From Selenomonadaceae bacterium (GTDB lineage: Bacteria; Bacillota; Negativicutes; Selenomonadales; Selenomonadaceae): DNA of 37,703 nucleotides. Positions within the stretch are counted from its first letter, which is position 1; every line of letters begins with the position of its first letter. The translations under genes were made by a program, and so were the position numbers. Where the stretch lies: assembly GCA_017553205.1 (NCBI GenBank), contig JAFZMV010000072.1, forward strand, positions 1 through 37,703, read 5' to 3'. Positions 17,816 to 26,667 of this stretch are shown one piece after another. The notes under the pieces were generated by a model. The model was not told the DNA's origin. It saw only the letters and a list, made by a program, of their open reading frames with translations, and did not search any database.

Positions 17816-17891
17816 TGGAGCTGATGACCAGGATTGAACTGGTGACCTTATCCTTACCAAGGATACGCTCTACCGACTGAGCTACATCAGC
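17816..17891 (-). tRNA. tRNA-Thr (GGT)
   Basis: Minus strand, 76 nt with encoded CCA. Acceptor GCTGATG with CATCAGC, D-arm AGCTCAGTCGGTAGAGC, anticodon stem TATCC/GGATA with loop TTGGTAA, T-loop AGTTCAATCCT. Confidence 0.95.
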
Positions 17892-17893
17892 AT

Positions 17894-17969
<76 letters not shown>

Positions 17970-18007
17970 ACTTCGTGTCATCGAATCACTTCGGTTGACA
18001 GTGCGTA

Positions 18008-18036
18008 AGATTATCATAGGAAGGGTAATCTGTCAA
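18008..18036 (-). promoter_or_regulatory. Promoter of the tRNA operon (possibly reading into rpmG-secE-nusG)
   Basis: Minus strand: consensus -35 TTGACA (18031-18036), 17-base spacer, -10 TAATCT (18008-18013) preceded by TGA. It lies directly after the symporter stop. I see no strong terminator between the tRNAs and rpmG. Confidence 0.65.
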
Positions 18037-18047
18037 GAAAAAATTTT

Positions 18048-19583
18048 TTATTCTTTTCCGAGAGCCTCAATAATCGGAACTTTTGTTTCTTTGTCGTAGC
18101 ATTTGAAAGCGTTATCAACTAAATTTTTATCAGGCGAAGGAGTTATCAAACTGATAATCGGAACAAGAATTAAACCTGCTATCATTGCGAAGGCTCCCGC
18201 GTTAATCGGCGACTGCAAAATTGCAGGGAACATAGGACGCATAAACATATTTGCAGTCATTAAAACCGTTGCGAAAATAAAACATGTCCAGCAAGAAATG
18301 ACTGTAACTTTTTTTGAGTAAAGCGAATATAAAAACGGTGCCAAAAATGCTCCCGCCATTGCTCCCCAAGAAATGCCCATAAGCTGTGCAATAAAATTCA
18401 CCGAACTTTTATATTGAACGAGTGCCAAGACTGCGGAAATTGCTATAAAAATTACGATTAAAACTCTCATCAATAAAACTTGCCTTGATTCACTCATGTT
18501 TTTGAAAAAATTATCTTTGATTAAATCTATTGTCAAAGTTGAACTCGACGCAATGACTAAAGATGAAAGCGTTGACATTGACGCAGACAAAACCAAAATT
18601 ACAACAAGTGCGATCATTTCCGTAGAAAGTCCCATTAACATTGTAGGAATAATTGAGTCAAAACCTTCACGGGCAATATCAATTTGATCCGAAAATAATC
18701 TTCCGAAACCTCCGAGAAAATAACAGCCGCCCGCAACTACAAACGCAAACAAAGTTGAAATTACTGTTCCTTTTTGAATAGCCTGTTCATTTGTTATCGC
18801 ATAAAATTTTTGAACCATTTGCGGAAGTCCCCAAGTTCCCAAAGAAGTTAAAATCACGACAAATAATAAATTCAGCGGGTCAGGACCAAAGAATGATGCA
18901 AAAATCCCGGGCGTTTGTGAAACTTTATCATCAGAAATTCTTGCAAGTCCGTCAAGTGCGTTTATAAATCCGCCTTTTGATTGAAGTACGGCAAAAATTA
19001 CCGCAGAAATTCCGATAAGCATGACAACGCCTTGAATAAAATCATTTATAGCCGTCGCCATGTATCCGCCCGCAATAACATAAATCGCCGTCAAAATTGC
19101 CATTACCAAAATACAAAATGCGTAGTCTATACCAAAAGCCATTCCGAAAAGTCTGGAAAGTCCGTTATAAAGTGACGCGGTATAAGGTATCATAAAAATA
19201 AAAATTATAAGTGACGCACCAATTTTTAAAGCGTTTGAGCCGAATCTTTTTCCGAAAAATTGCGGCATTGTTGCAGAGTCCAAATGTTGGCTCATGATTC
19301 TTGTACGTCTTCCCAAAATAAACCAAGCCATTAAAGAACCGATTAAAGCGTTTCCGATTCCTGCCCAAGTCGCTGCAATTCCGTATTTCCAGCCGAATTG
19401 TCCCGCATAACCGACAAAGACAACCGCAGAAAAATAACTTGTGCCGTAAGCAAAAGCCGTCAACCAAGGACCGACACTCCGACCTCCTAAAACAAATCCG
19501 TTTACGTCAGTTGCATGTTTTCTGCAGTAAAGACCGATACCTATCAGCACGGCAAAATATAAAACCAATAATGCAATTTTCAT
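18048..19583 (-). CDS. Sodium:solute symporter (SSS family)
   Basis: 511 residues with about 13 membrane helices. Motifs of the sodium:solute symporter family are clear: GFVLGGRSVGPWLTAFAYGTSYFSAVVFVGYAG at the N-terminus, YVIAGGYMATAINDFIQG, and GLPQMVQKFYAI in the middle. These resemble PutP/PanF-type carriers; the substrate (proline, pantothenate, another acid or sugar) cannot be fixed. It is divergent from the GH32 gene, each with its own promoter, so joint regulation is possible but not shown. Confidence 0.88.
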   Translation of the reverse strand: MKIALLVLYFAVLIGIGLYCRKHATDVNGFVLGGRSVGPWLTAFAYGTSYFSAVVFVGYAGQFGWKYGIAATWAGIGNALIGSLMAWFILGRRTRIMSQHLDSATMPQFFGKRFGSNALKIGASLIIFIFMIPYTASLYNGLSRLFGMAFGIDYAFCILVMAILTAIYVIAGGYMATAINDFIQGVVMLIGISAVIFAVLQSKGGFINALDGLARISDDKVSQTPGIFASFFGPDPLNLLFVVILTSLGTWGLPQMVQKFYAITNEQAIQKGTVISTLFAFVVAGGCYFLGGFGRLFSDQIDIAREGFDSIIPTMLMGLSTEMIALVVILVLSASMSTLSSLVIASSSTLTIDLIKDNFFKNMSESRQVLLMRVLIVIFIAISAVLALVQYKSSVNFIAQLMGISWGAMAGAFLAPFLYSLYSKKVTVISCWTCFIFATVLMTANMFMRPMFPAILQSPINAGAFAMIAGLILVPIISLITPSPDKNLVDNAFKCYDKETKVPIIEALGKE

Positions 19584-19615
19584 GTAAAAAATCCTTTCAT
19601 AAAAAAATACGTCAC

Positions 19616-19644
19616 ATAATATGATAAAAAATATATGAAGTCAA
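19616..19644 (-). promoter_or_regulatory. Promoter of the symporter gene
   Basis: Minus strand: -35 TTGACT (19639-19644), 17-base spacer, -10 TATTAT (19616-19621), about 33 bases upstream of the ATG. Confidence 0.65.
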
Positions 19645-19739
19645 TTTACTGAAAATTTTTTTAGGGTAATTGCTCTTATTTTTTTTGCGGAATAATAATT
19701 TTGAAATCCCCAAAATTTTTTTGTCGTCGTTTTTTTGAA

Positions 19740-19768
19740 TAGACAAAAAATTTTTCTGCTGTTATAAT
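19740..19768 (+). promoter_or_regulatory. Promoter of the GH32 gene
   Basis: -35 TAGACA (19740-19745), 17-base spacer, perfect -10 TATAAT (19763-19768). A GAAGGGGGAAA ribosome site precedes the ATG at 19816. I see no clear operator palindrome. Confidence 0.65.
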
Positions 19769-19815
19769 TATCAGAAAATTTTAATAGTGTGTTTTCTTAG
19801 AAGGGGGAAATTTTT

Positions 19816-21387
19816 ATGGCAAAAAAAACTGGCGAAAATGTAGCAATCTTGAAAGACAAATTCAAAAAAGCCGAAGTCGATGCAAGAGTCCGCGAGGCAA
19901 TTCCGTTCACTCATTACTGGCACAATCATTTTCATATTGACGCACCTTATTCTTTAATCAGCGATCCTAACGGCTTGTGCAACTGCGACGGCGTTTACCA
20001 TATTTTTTGTCAGTGGAACCCCGTTCCTGAAAATCAGAACTGGCACAAAAATAAATCTTGGATGCACACTGCCACAAAAGATTTCGTAACTTATACCATG
20101 CCTGAACTTTCGCTCTGGCCGACTGATATTCACGATAAAGACGGCTGTCACAGCGGTTGCGGTTTTGTTGAGGACGGAAGAGTCCGCGTCTTTTACACTT
20201 GTAACGCCCGTGACGAAGATTATCAGCGTACAGTTGCCCAGCGTTTCGGAACTCTGCAGGAAGACGGCAGTGTTAAACTTGAAGAAATTCAGCTGTACGG
20301 AAATCCCGAAGGTTATACCGCACATTTCAGAGATCCTAATTTCTTCTACAGAAACGGCAAGAGATATTTTGCAATGGCGGCACAGAGAATGAGCGATCCC
20401 GCTAAAAGTTCCCGCCCGACTAACGGTGCAACTTTGATTTACGGCGAAGAAGGCGAATATGAAGGCGGAAATAAATGGAAACTGCTCGGCGAAGTTAAAA
20501 CAAATTATTATGACTTCGGTTATATGTGGGAGTGTCCGAACATTCTTCAGTATGGTGATTATGATGTCATGATTTGCTGTCCGCAGGGAGTTCCTCACGA
20601 AGAATTTAAATATCAAAATCATTGTCTTGCAGGATATTTTGTCGGTCATTTATCGCTTGACAGCATGGAAATGATGCATGGAGATTTTCAAGAACTCGAC
20701 AGAGGTTTTGATTTTTATTCTCCGCAGGTTTTCACTCATGAAGGCAGACATATTTTAATCGGCTGGATTGGCATGCCCGACTTGGTTGACAAAATTGAAT
20801 CTGCAAAAGACGGCTGGTTGTATTCTTTAACAATGCCCAGAGTTTTGACTCTTCGTCAAGGTCATATTTATTCACAGCCCGCAGATGAAATTAAAGCCCT
20901 CCGCAATCTTGATAACAGAATTGATATTGATGCGGTAAAAGTTTCTACATTTAAAGAAACTCTGCCGAAAGCCTCCGAAGTCGAACTTGATATAGAATTC
21001 GGCGACACAAAAAATATTACTCTCGCTCTCAATTACGGCGAAGAAAAAGTTACCTTCAACTACGACAAAAAAACTCAAGTCATGACTATTGACAGAAACG
21101 GCATGAAACTCGGTGGAAAAGGTATTCGCCCGTTTAATGACGGAAAAAATACTGATGTTGATTTGGGGATCCGTAAATTTAAACTTTTCGCAAGTCAAAA
21201 ACTTTCCGTCAATATGTTCATCGATAAAACTGCCGTTGAAATTTTCCTGCAGAATGGCGAAGAAGTTGCAACTTTCCTTGTCTATCCAGCAGAAGATGTT
21301 GCACCAGTTTTCACGATTGAAACTGATGAAGAAATTGCGGCGTTGAATGGTCATATTTGGGAAATGAATCCGATTAAGTACGAATAA
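19816..21387 (+). CDS. GH32 beta-fructosidase (sucrose/sucrose-6-phosphate hydrolase)
   Basis: 523 residues. The five-bladed propeller domain carries the three GH32 carboxylate motifs: SDPNGL (nucleophile, about residue 49), FRDPN (transition-state Asp) and WECPN (acid/base Glu). A C-terminal beta-sandwich follows (about 370-515). No signal peptide, so it works in the cytoplasm on imported sucrose or fructosides. No PTS or LacI-type regulator is beside it, so the uptake route is not visible; the divergent SSS carrier is one candidate. The motif 'SDPNG' replaces the commoner 'NDPNG'. Confidence 0.9.
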   Translation: MAKKTGENVAILKDKFKKAEVDARVREAIPFTHYWHNHFHIDAPYSLISDPNGLCNCDGVYHIFCQWNPVPENQNWHKNKSWMHTATKDFVTYTMPELSLWPTDIHDKDGCHSGCGFVEDGRVRVFYTCNARDEDYQRTVAQRFGTLQEDGSVKLEEIQLYGNPEGYTAHFRDPNFFYRNGKRYFAMAAQRMSDPAKSSRPTNGATLIYGEEGEYEGGNKWKLLGEVKTNYYDFGYMWECPNILQYGDYDVMICCPQGVPHEEFKYQNHCLAGYFVGHLSLDSMEMMHGDFQELDRGFDFYSPQVFTHEGRHILIGWIGMPDLVDKIESAKDGWLYSLTMPRVLTLRQGHIYSQPADEIKALRNLDNRIDIDAVKVSTFKETLPKASEVELDIEFGDTKNITLALNYGEEKVTFNYDKKTQVMTIDRNGMKLGGKGIRPFNDGKNTDVDLGIRKFKLFASQKLSVNMFIDKTAVEIFLQNGEEVATFLVYPAEDVAPVFTIETDEEIAALNGHIWEMNPIKYE

Positions 21388-21435
21388 AAAAACATAGGAA
21401 GAATTTTCACGGAGAATAAATTTTTTTAAAATTTT

Positions 21436-21493
21436 TAATGGGGGATGGGGAGTAAAAATTCCTCATTCCTCATTCCTCATTTCTAATTCTTAA
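21436..21493. repeat. GGAATTAGGAATGAGG-family repeat, copy b (half element)
   Basis: Three tandem TTCCTCA units followed by TTTCTAATTC, the inverse of the left arm of the repeat at 30667. Only one arm is present. It lies upstream of the unknown gene at 21512. Confidence 0.55.
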
Positions 21494-21511
21494 AGGGGAG
21501 CGTCGGCAATT

Positions 21512-22132
21512 TTGGACGAAAAAACTTATAAGGAATTGTTAAAGCCGGTTTATGCGTCAGTAGACAATTTTGCTCCGACAAACAGAACTTTGATAAATTT
21601 CGTAAATGAAAAAGCAAGGGGCGAAGGTCTGAAACGTTCATTATACAAAGTAAAATTTATCGACAAATCAGAACTCAGTGCAAAACAACTCACTGACATG
21701 ACACTTTTAAATTTCATTAAGCATGTTCGTGAACAAAATTTTTCTGAAAATGATGCCGCCGCACTCGAAAAAGAGGCAACGGAAGTTTTAAACGGTGCAA
21801 AAGTTCAAATTGAAAAAGTTTATGGAGAAGTTCGGCGATATATTCTTACAAGTGAATTGCGTACCGACTGCATAAAAATGAACTTCAAAAAAATTCCGAC
21901 GCTTACCGATTCACAAAATGAAACAATATCGAAAGAAATTTTTTCGCTTGCACTGGAAGAAATCAACAAAAGCGATAAACATTCCATCGACGATATTGAG
22001 TCAGAATTTAAAAAAATAAATCATATTGCCGTCACGCTTTTTGAAATTATAGAAAAAGAAAAAGCAAAAGAAGTCCAAAAGAAACCGAAAAAAGAAAAAA
22101 AATCTTTCAGTTTGTTGGACAGATTTTTTTAA
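21512..22132 (+). CDS. Hypothetical protein, helical, lysine-rich C-terminus
   Basis: 206 residues from TTG 21512, with GGGGAG about 11 bases upstream. I do not recognise it. No signal peptide or membrane helix is evident. The sequence is charged and probably mostly helical. Positions 178-200 form a basic tail (IEKEKAKEVQKKPKKEKKS) before a hydrophobic end, SLLDRFF. It stands alone between the GH32 gene and a relic zone. Base use is like the neighbours. Reading-frame length and a start site support a real gene; function is unknown. Confidence 0.65.
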   Translation: MDEKTYKELLKPVYASVDNFAPTNRTLINFVNEKARGEGLKRSLYKVKFIDKSELSAKQLTDMTLLNFIKHVREQNFSENDAAALEKEATEVLNGAKVQIEKVYGEVRRYILTSELRTDCIKMNFKKIPTLTDSQNETISKEIFSLALEEINKSDKHSIDDIESEFKKINHIAVTLFEIIEKEKAKEVQKKPKKEKKSFSLLDRFF

Positions 22133-22153
22133 TTCCAAATACTCTGCCAATTT

Positions 22154-22186
22154 ACCCCAGTAAAAAAGGGTATTTTTTTTGCATGG
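22154..22186 (+). terminator. Weak terminator after the hypothetical gene
   Basis: TACCC and GGGTA around an 11-base A-rich loop, followed by T8. Short stem, but the T-run and position fit. Confidence 0.45.
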
Positions 22187-22216
22187 TAGGGGGATGAGGA
22201 CAAAAAACTGGACAAA

Positions 22217-22261
22217 TTAAGCAACGAAATTCATTTTTTGTCTGTATTCTATCGGGCTTAA
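22217..22261 (-). pseudogene. C-terminal scrap of an IS3-family transposase
   Basis: Minus-strand frame LSPIEYRQKMNFVA-stop. 'LSPIEYR' is the usual ending of IS3-family OrfB. A stop codon lies directly upstream in the same frame, so only 14 codons remain. Confidence 0.65.
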
Positions 22262-22326
22262 AAATCACAAAGATTTCTTAATTCTGACTTCATTATATTA
22301 CTCCGTCGACAAAAAAGGCAAAAAAT

Positions 22327-22982
22327 ATGGTAAGAATGAATTTAGAAAAGACGAACCCTGAGATTCGAGAGTAAGTCAAAAGCATAATAATTGAGTTTAA
22401 AGAAAAAGGATATGCAGTAAAAGAAATCGGAGAACTTCTAAATATAAACGACGATTATGCCTATCAAGTTCTGAAAAAATATCGGAAAAATGGAAACAAT
22501 AAAAGCTGCAATCATAAAATACACGCCAGACTATTTTAAATTGCCATATTCATTGTGGAGTCGGGAAGCAATTCAAGAATTCATAAAGCAAAAATATGGA
22601 ATGGAAATATGCCACTGACGACAATATTGGGGAATGAAGTGTCAAAGACCTGCAAAGATAGCGACAAAACAAAGTGCAACGGCAGTTAAAGAATTTCAAG
22701 AAGTCACATTCCCAGAAATTGTGTCAAAGGCAAAAAAAAGAAGGCGGAATGATTTTATTCGGCGATGAAACGGGAATTTGCAATCAAGAAAATTATTCGG
22801 ACGAATATTTGAATAATATGTTGAAGAAAAATGTTCATTCGGGAGAACTTCCTCATACCGAAAAACAACTTGAAAAAAAGACTACTGACTTTATGAACAA
22901 TGTTGTCATTCAGCCTGAAAAAATTTCAAATTTGTTTCTTCAAAAAAATTTGTCCTTTATCGAAGGTTGCTTTGTCGCTTGA
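22327..22982 (+). pseudogene. Internally deleted IS630-type transposase (copy 2)
   Basis: The start MVRMNLEKTNPEIRE is followed by a stop. Then VKSIIIEFKEKGYAVKEIGELLNI (helix-turn-helix), a frameshift, IKAAIIKYTPDYFKLPYSLW-SREAIQEFIKQKYGM, another shift, and VSKAKKEGGMILFGDETGI (the first catalytic Asp). The frame then jumps straight to a C-terminal tail (SGELPHTEKQLEKKTTDFM, IQPEKISNLFLQKNLSFIEG). The central DDE region between first Asp and tail is missing. Dead by stops, shifts and deletion. Shares 22499-22627 with the relic at 11125-11254. Confidence 0.75.
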
Positions 22983-23105
22983 TTTTTGTATCTTTATTCG
23001 TCGAAGTAATACCTGAAAAATTCCAAATTGTCTTATTTAATTTTGTAATTCAGCCGTTTTACAAAATTTTTTAAAAAAAGACTTTATTATTTTTGAAAAA
23101 TGTTG

Positions 23106-23375
23106 TACAATACGGCACGACTTGTTAGACGAAATATTTATTTGTTCGTTTCGTTCCTGATTTTAGCGATACAAGGCGGCGTGTTGATGAGTGTTTCGTT
23201 AGATAAGTTGATAATTGAATATGGTACGCCACATTACGAGAGGATTCACCAAACCTCTCACGTATTCAAAGACGAAACCACCAATCGTCTTAAGAGGAGG
23301 GATATGTCGGCAGGGTAAAATGAAATCGTATTCATTTATTTAGTTGGGACGAGGGCGTCAGCCTTCGTCTTTTTA
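23106..23375 (+). ncRNA. Candidate structured RNA (hairpin-rich, unassigned)
   Basis: A -10-like TACAAT (23106-23111) is followed by a stretch with perfect hairpins: GAGAGG/CCTCTC (23238-23259) and AAGACGA/TCGTCTT (23269-23291), both with CACCAA in the loop. An AGGAGG (23295-23300) follows, then a strong terminator at 23348-23375. A 72-codon frame (23100-23318) crosses it with one hydrophobic stretch, but has no good ribosome site. It matches no riboswitch or RNA class I know. It could be a small RNA, an attenuator or a small-protein gene. Confidence 0.35.
23348..23375 (+). terminator. Strong intrinsic terminator
   Basis: GACGAGGGC (23348-23356) pairs with GCCTTCGTC (23361-23369), nine pairs with one G-T, around GTCA, followed by a T-run. 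No annotated gene ends here, which supports a transcript from the 23106 region. Confidence 0.85.
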
Positions 23376-23497
23376 TTATGCCTAAAAATTTTTTTCAAAG
23401 GTTTTTCTTCAAAATCGAAAAATTTAAAGTTAAATTTATAAAAGTTAATCGTTTTGACCAATTTATGAAACGCCCGTGGCGACATAAAAATGCGTTG

Positions 23498-23526
23498 TTG
23501 ATTTTAAGAATGTATTTCGCTATAAT
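23498..23526 (+). promoter_or_regulatory. Upstream promoter of yggS-sepF
   Basis: -35 TTGATT (23498-23503), 17-base spacer, perfect -10 TATAAT (23521-23526). A second promoter follows at 23552. Confidence 0.55.
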
Positions 23527-23551
23527 TCCACAGCTTTAAATTATTTTAAAG

Positions 23552-23580
23552 TTGACTATTTTAACGAAAAAGTTTATTAT
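23552..23580 (+). promoter_or_regulatory. Proximal promoter of yggS-sepF
   Basis: -35 TTGACT (23552-23557), 17-base spacer, -10 TATTAT (23575-23580). Transcription would start near 23587, about 21 bases before the SD. Confidence 0.65.
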
Positions 23581-23620
23581 GTGAAAAAAATATGGAAGAA
23601 TTTTGTCGGAGGTGAAAAAT

Positions 23621-24298
23621 TTGAGCATAACTGAAAATTTGAAAAATGTTTTGTCAGAGATTGAAAAATCTGCACCGAAAAATGAGAAAATAATTTTGGT
23701 TGCCGTCACAAAAAATCACGGAGTTGAAGAAATGCGTGAGGCGATTGATTGCGGTATTTTGAACGTCGGAGAAAATCGAATTCAAGAGGCGACAGAAAAA
23801 TTTCAACTTCTTGACAGAAAAGTTACGCGTCATTTAATCGGTCACCTTCAGACGAACAAAGCAAAACAGGCTGTAAAACTTTTCGATTTAATTCAGTCGG
23901 TTGACAGCGAACATTTGGCGGAGGCGATTGACAAGGCGGCGAATTCTGCCAACAAAATTCAGGATATTTTAATTCAGGTGAATTTGGCGAAAGAAGATTC
24001 AAAGTCGGGAGTTTACGAAGAAGATTTACAAAATTTAATTGAAACCGTCGATACTTTGAAAAATCTTCGTCTGTGTGGCTTGATGATGATTGCACCGAAT
24101 TATTCCGACGTTGAAAAATGCCGTCCTCTGTTCAGGCGTATGCGGGAAATTTTTGATAATATCAGGGTTAATCGTCAGGACTTCGATTTTTTGTCGATGG
24201 GAATGACGCATGATTATAAAATTGCTGTCGAAGAAGGTGCAAATGTCGTGAGAATCGGCACTGCAATTTTCGGAGTACGCGATTATTCAAAATTTTAA
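23621..24298 (+). CDS. yggS: PLP homeostasis protein (YggS/PLPBP family)
   Basis: 225 residues. The pyridoxal-phosphate-binding lysine is in ILVAVTKNHGVEEMREAI. Further family motifs are VGENRIQEA, HLIGHLQTNKAK, SVDSEHLA and the phosphate-binding SMGMTHDYKIAVEEGANVVRIGTAIFG. It is a single-domain TIM-barrel without known enzyme activity that buffers PLP. I take TTG 23621, with GGAGGTG 6 bases upstream, in place of the in-frame TTG 23603 inside that site. It precedes sepF, the usual Firmicute arrangement. Confidence 0.94.
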   Translation: MSITENLKNVLSEIEKSAPKNEKIILVAVTKNHGVEEMREAIDCGILNVGENRIQEATEKFQLLDRKVTRHLIGHLQTNKAKQAVKLFDLIQSVDSEHLAEAIDKAANSANKIQDILIQVNLAKEDSKSGVYEEDLQNLIETVDTLKNLRLCGLMMIAPNYSDVEKCRPLFRRMREIFDNIRVNRQDFDFLSMGMTHDYKIAVEEGANVVRIGTAIFGVRDYSKF

Positions 24299-24314
24299 GG
24301 GGGATTTTTAGGAA

Positions 24315-24815
24315 ATGGGTATAATGGACAAGGTGAGCAAGACTTTCGGACTTTCTAACGAGGAAGAAGAAAAAATGACGGATTCCGGGGCAAAAGAAGA
24401 ACTTCAGGCACCGAATTTTGAACCGCCGAAAGAAACTGCGTCACAAGGCGGCTATGTCGGTCATAATGTGGTGGATTTTAATTCTGCAATGGCTCAGAGA
24501 AATGATTCAATGCCCAGAACAAATACGCTTGTGAAATCAAAAATTACTACGGTTCGTCCGACAAGTTTTGACGATGCCCAGACTGTTGCAAATTGTCTGC
24601 GTGATAAAATTCCTGTCATTATAAATTTTGAAAATACCAATACTGACGACGCAAAAAGAATTATTGATTTTATCAGCGGAACAACTTACGCAATAAACGG
24701 CGTTATCAGAAAAGTCAGCCAGAATGTTTTTGTCTGTGCTCCTTCAAATGTCACGGTAACTTACACCGAAGAGGAGAAAAAAACTGCACCGGAATTTTCA
24801 TGGATTACAAAGTAA
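24315..24815 (+). CDS. sepF: Cell division protein SepF
   Basis: 166 residues. An N-terminal membrane-targeting amphipathic helix (MGIMDKVSKTFGLSNEEEE), a variable linker (about 20-70) and the C-terminal SepF domain (about 75-160: TVRPTSFDDAQTVANCLRDKIPVIINFENTNTDDAKRIIDFISGTTYAINGVIRKVSQNVFVCAP) are present. It tethers and bundles FtsZ at the division site. Sixteen bases after yggS. The usual next genes (yggT-like, divIVA) are replaced here by an FkbM methyltransferase and acyl-chemistry genes. Confidence 0.95.
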   Translation: MGIMDKVSKTFGLSNEEEEKMTDSGAKEELQAPNFEPPKETASQGGYVGHNVVDFNSAMAQRNDSMPRTNTLVKSKITTVRPTSFDDAQTVANCLRDKIPVIINFENTNTDDAKRIIDFISGTTYAINGVIRKVSQNVFVCAPSNVTVTYTEEEKKTAPEFSWITK

Positions 24816-24830
24816 TTTGAGGTGTTATAA

Positions 24831-25964
24831 ATGCAAAAGAGAGAATTTTTAACAATATTCGAAGATGCACGCAAATTAAGCAATTACAAGAAAAAGATTG
24901 TCGAAAATATTAAAAGTCATAATCTGCCTGTGGTTGTTTTCGGAGCAGCAGAAATGGCAAAAGTCGTTACTGAGGAATTGAAATTTTTTGGTGTAGACGT
25001 TTTCGGTTATGCCGTTGATGAGGAATATTATCAGCCGAATCAAACTTATCTCGGTCTGCCTGTATTTAACTTTGATGTTGTTTCTCGCGAATCTGATAAG
25101 TATGTTTTTGTGTTGGGGGTAGGAGCAAAAAGTGGCAGTGAAGTTCGAGCAAATAAGTTTATGAACGACAAAAATTTTTTGCACTATCAAATTTTATCAG
25201 GAGAAGGAGATTTTTTTGGATACAACTACATTCTTGAGAATCAAGATAAATTTTTTGAAACTTACAATATGCTGTCAGATGAGTTGTCACGTCAGACAAT
25301 GATAGCTTATCTGATTACTCACATTACCGATAATCCTACCGATATTGCCAATTTTGTTCAATCAGATGAATACTTTAACGAAATTACTCGTCCTGCTGTG
25401 TGCGGTGGAGAAGGAAGTTTTATTGACTGCGGTGCATACAACGGAGATACCGTAAAAAAATTTATAGATTTTGTCGGAGGAAATTACAAAAAAATTTTTG
25501 CAGTAGAACCCGATCCTTCAAATTTTGAAAAACTTAAAAAGTTTGTTGAGGAAAACGACCATAAAAATGTTGAATGTTTCGATTGCGGAGTTTGGAATGA
25601 GCAAGGAGTCTTGTATTTTAGTGGTTCCAGAGGCACTACATCGCGAATTTCAGAAAACGGCAGTATGGAGTTAACTTTAAATACCATTGATAATATTGTC
25701 GGCAACGAAAAGATAACTTTAATAAAAATGGATATTGAAGGTGCAGAATTAAATGCGTTGAAGGGAGCAGCCCAAACTTTAGAACGTTTTAAACCTACAC
25801 TGGCAATAAGCGTTTATCACAAAAAAGACGATTTGATAACTATTCCGCAGTTTATAAAAAGTATCTACAAAGACTGTAAATTCTATATTCGTAAATATGA
25901 TAAAGTCCATTCTCTTTGGGAATTGGATTTGTATGCTGTTCCAAATAAAGGAGTTTTAAAATGA
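24831..25964 (+). CDS. FkbM-family SAM methyltransferase with N-terminal nucleotide-binding-like domain
   Basis: 377 residues in two parts. Residues 1-130 look Rossmann-like (PVVVFGAAEMAKVVTEELKFFGVDVFGYAVDEEYY). Residues 190-345 form the FkbM methyltransferase: GSFIDCGAYNGDTVKKFIDF (SAM site), IFAVEPDPSNFEKL, KMDIEGAELNALKGA. Such two-domain proteins recur in glycan and flagellar-modification loci, where they O-methylate sugars. The target here is unknown. It begins 15 bases after sepF and overlaps the next gene by ATGA, so it is translationally coupled. Confidence 0.82.
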   Translation: MQKREFLTIFEDARKLSNYKKKIVENIKSHNLPVVVFGAAEMAKVVTEELKFFGVDVFGYAVDEEYYQPNQTYLGLPVFNFDVVSRESDKYVFVLGVGAKSGSEVRANKFMNDKNFLHYQILSGEGDFFGYNYILENQDKFFETYNMLSDELSRQTMIAYLITHITDNPTDIANFVQSDEYFNEITRPAVCGGEGSFIDCGAYNGDTVKKFIDFVGGNYKKIFAVEPDPSNFEKLKKFVEENDHKNVECFDCGVWNEQGVLYFSGSRGTTSRISENGSMELTLNTIDNIVGNEKITLIKMDIEGAELNALKGAAQTLERFKPTLAISVYHKKDDLITIPQFIKSIYKDCKFYIRKYDKVHSLWELDLYAVPNKGVLK

Positions 25965-26560
25965 TTGATCCGAACAATTTTCCAGCTGTACTCGAGGGAA
26001 AAACGGTTATTATTGAAGAGATTCAGCCGAAATTTTTTCCTTATGTTGTAAAATGGCGTAATGATCAAAAATTGAATAAATTTTTGAATCAGTCGTTTGA
26101 ACTTACCATAGATCTTGAAAAAAAATGGTATGAAGAAGTTTATTTAAAGGACTGTACGCAAGCGCTTCTTGTTCTGATAGATAAAGCTAACGGAACGCCT
26201 TTTGGGACTTTCGGACATACAAATTTTGACTACATAGAAAGATGTTGTATCTGTGGAAGAATGTTAATCGGTGACGAGCGTTACCATAATCATCCTGCTT
26301 TTTTTGAAAGTTTATTTGTAGGGGCTGATTCTGCTTATAATTGGGCGGATACAATATACGTTCATGTGGTTAAAGATAATAAAAAAGCTCTTCAGATGAA
26401 TAGACTTATGGGATTTGTCCCGAACACCGGAAAAATTAAATATCCGAATGAACTCTTCCGCAATGGAATGGAACAGATTGAGTTATATCGCACAAAAGAA
26501 ATGTATTTAAAGGTTCGTCATGTACTTTTTGAGAAATTGGGCGATGCTTTGTTTGAATAA
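25961..26560 (+). CDS. GNAT-family N-acetyltransferase
   Basis: 199 residues, RimJ/RimL-like GNAT fold (Acetyltransf_3): VIIEEIQPKFFPYVVKWRNDQKLNKFLNQ at the N-terminus and the acetyl-CoA-side region VVKDNKKALQMNRLMGFVPN. The start ATG overlaps the stop of the FkbM gene. In this setting an amino-sugar N-acyltransferase is a reasonable guess, with the neighbouring ACPs as possible acyl donors. About 107 bases follow before the ACP gene, with a short TTTGA/TCAAA hairpin and T-run (26617-26643) that could be a weak terminator. Confidence 0.75.
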   Translation: MIDPNNFPAVLEGKTVIIEEIQPKFFPYVVKWRNDQKLNKFLNQSFELTIDLEKKWYEEVYLKDCTQALLVLIDKANGTPFGTFGHTNFDYIERCCICGRMLIGDERYHNHPAFFESLFVGADSAYNWADTIYVHVVKDNKKALQMNRLMGFVPNTGKIKYPNELFRNGMEQIELYRTKEMYLKVRHVLFEKLGDALFE

Positions 26561-26667
26561 ATTATATTTAAGTTTTTGTATTATACAGTCGAAATATATT
26601 CTGGGATTATCGAAGATTTTTTTGAGGTCTCAAATTTTTTTTTATTTAAAGAAAGGTTGTAGAAAAA

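Noticed and set aside
23100..23318. 72-residue protein with one hydrophobic stretch
   Set aside because: No SD at the start, strong RNA hairpins within it, and no recognisable family. Kept only as an alternative to the candidate RNA.
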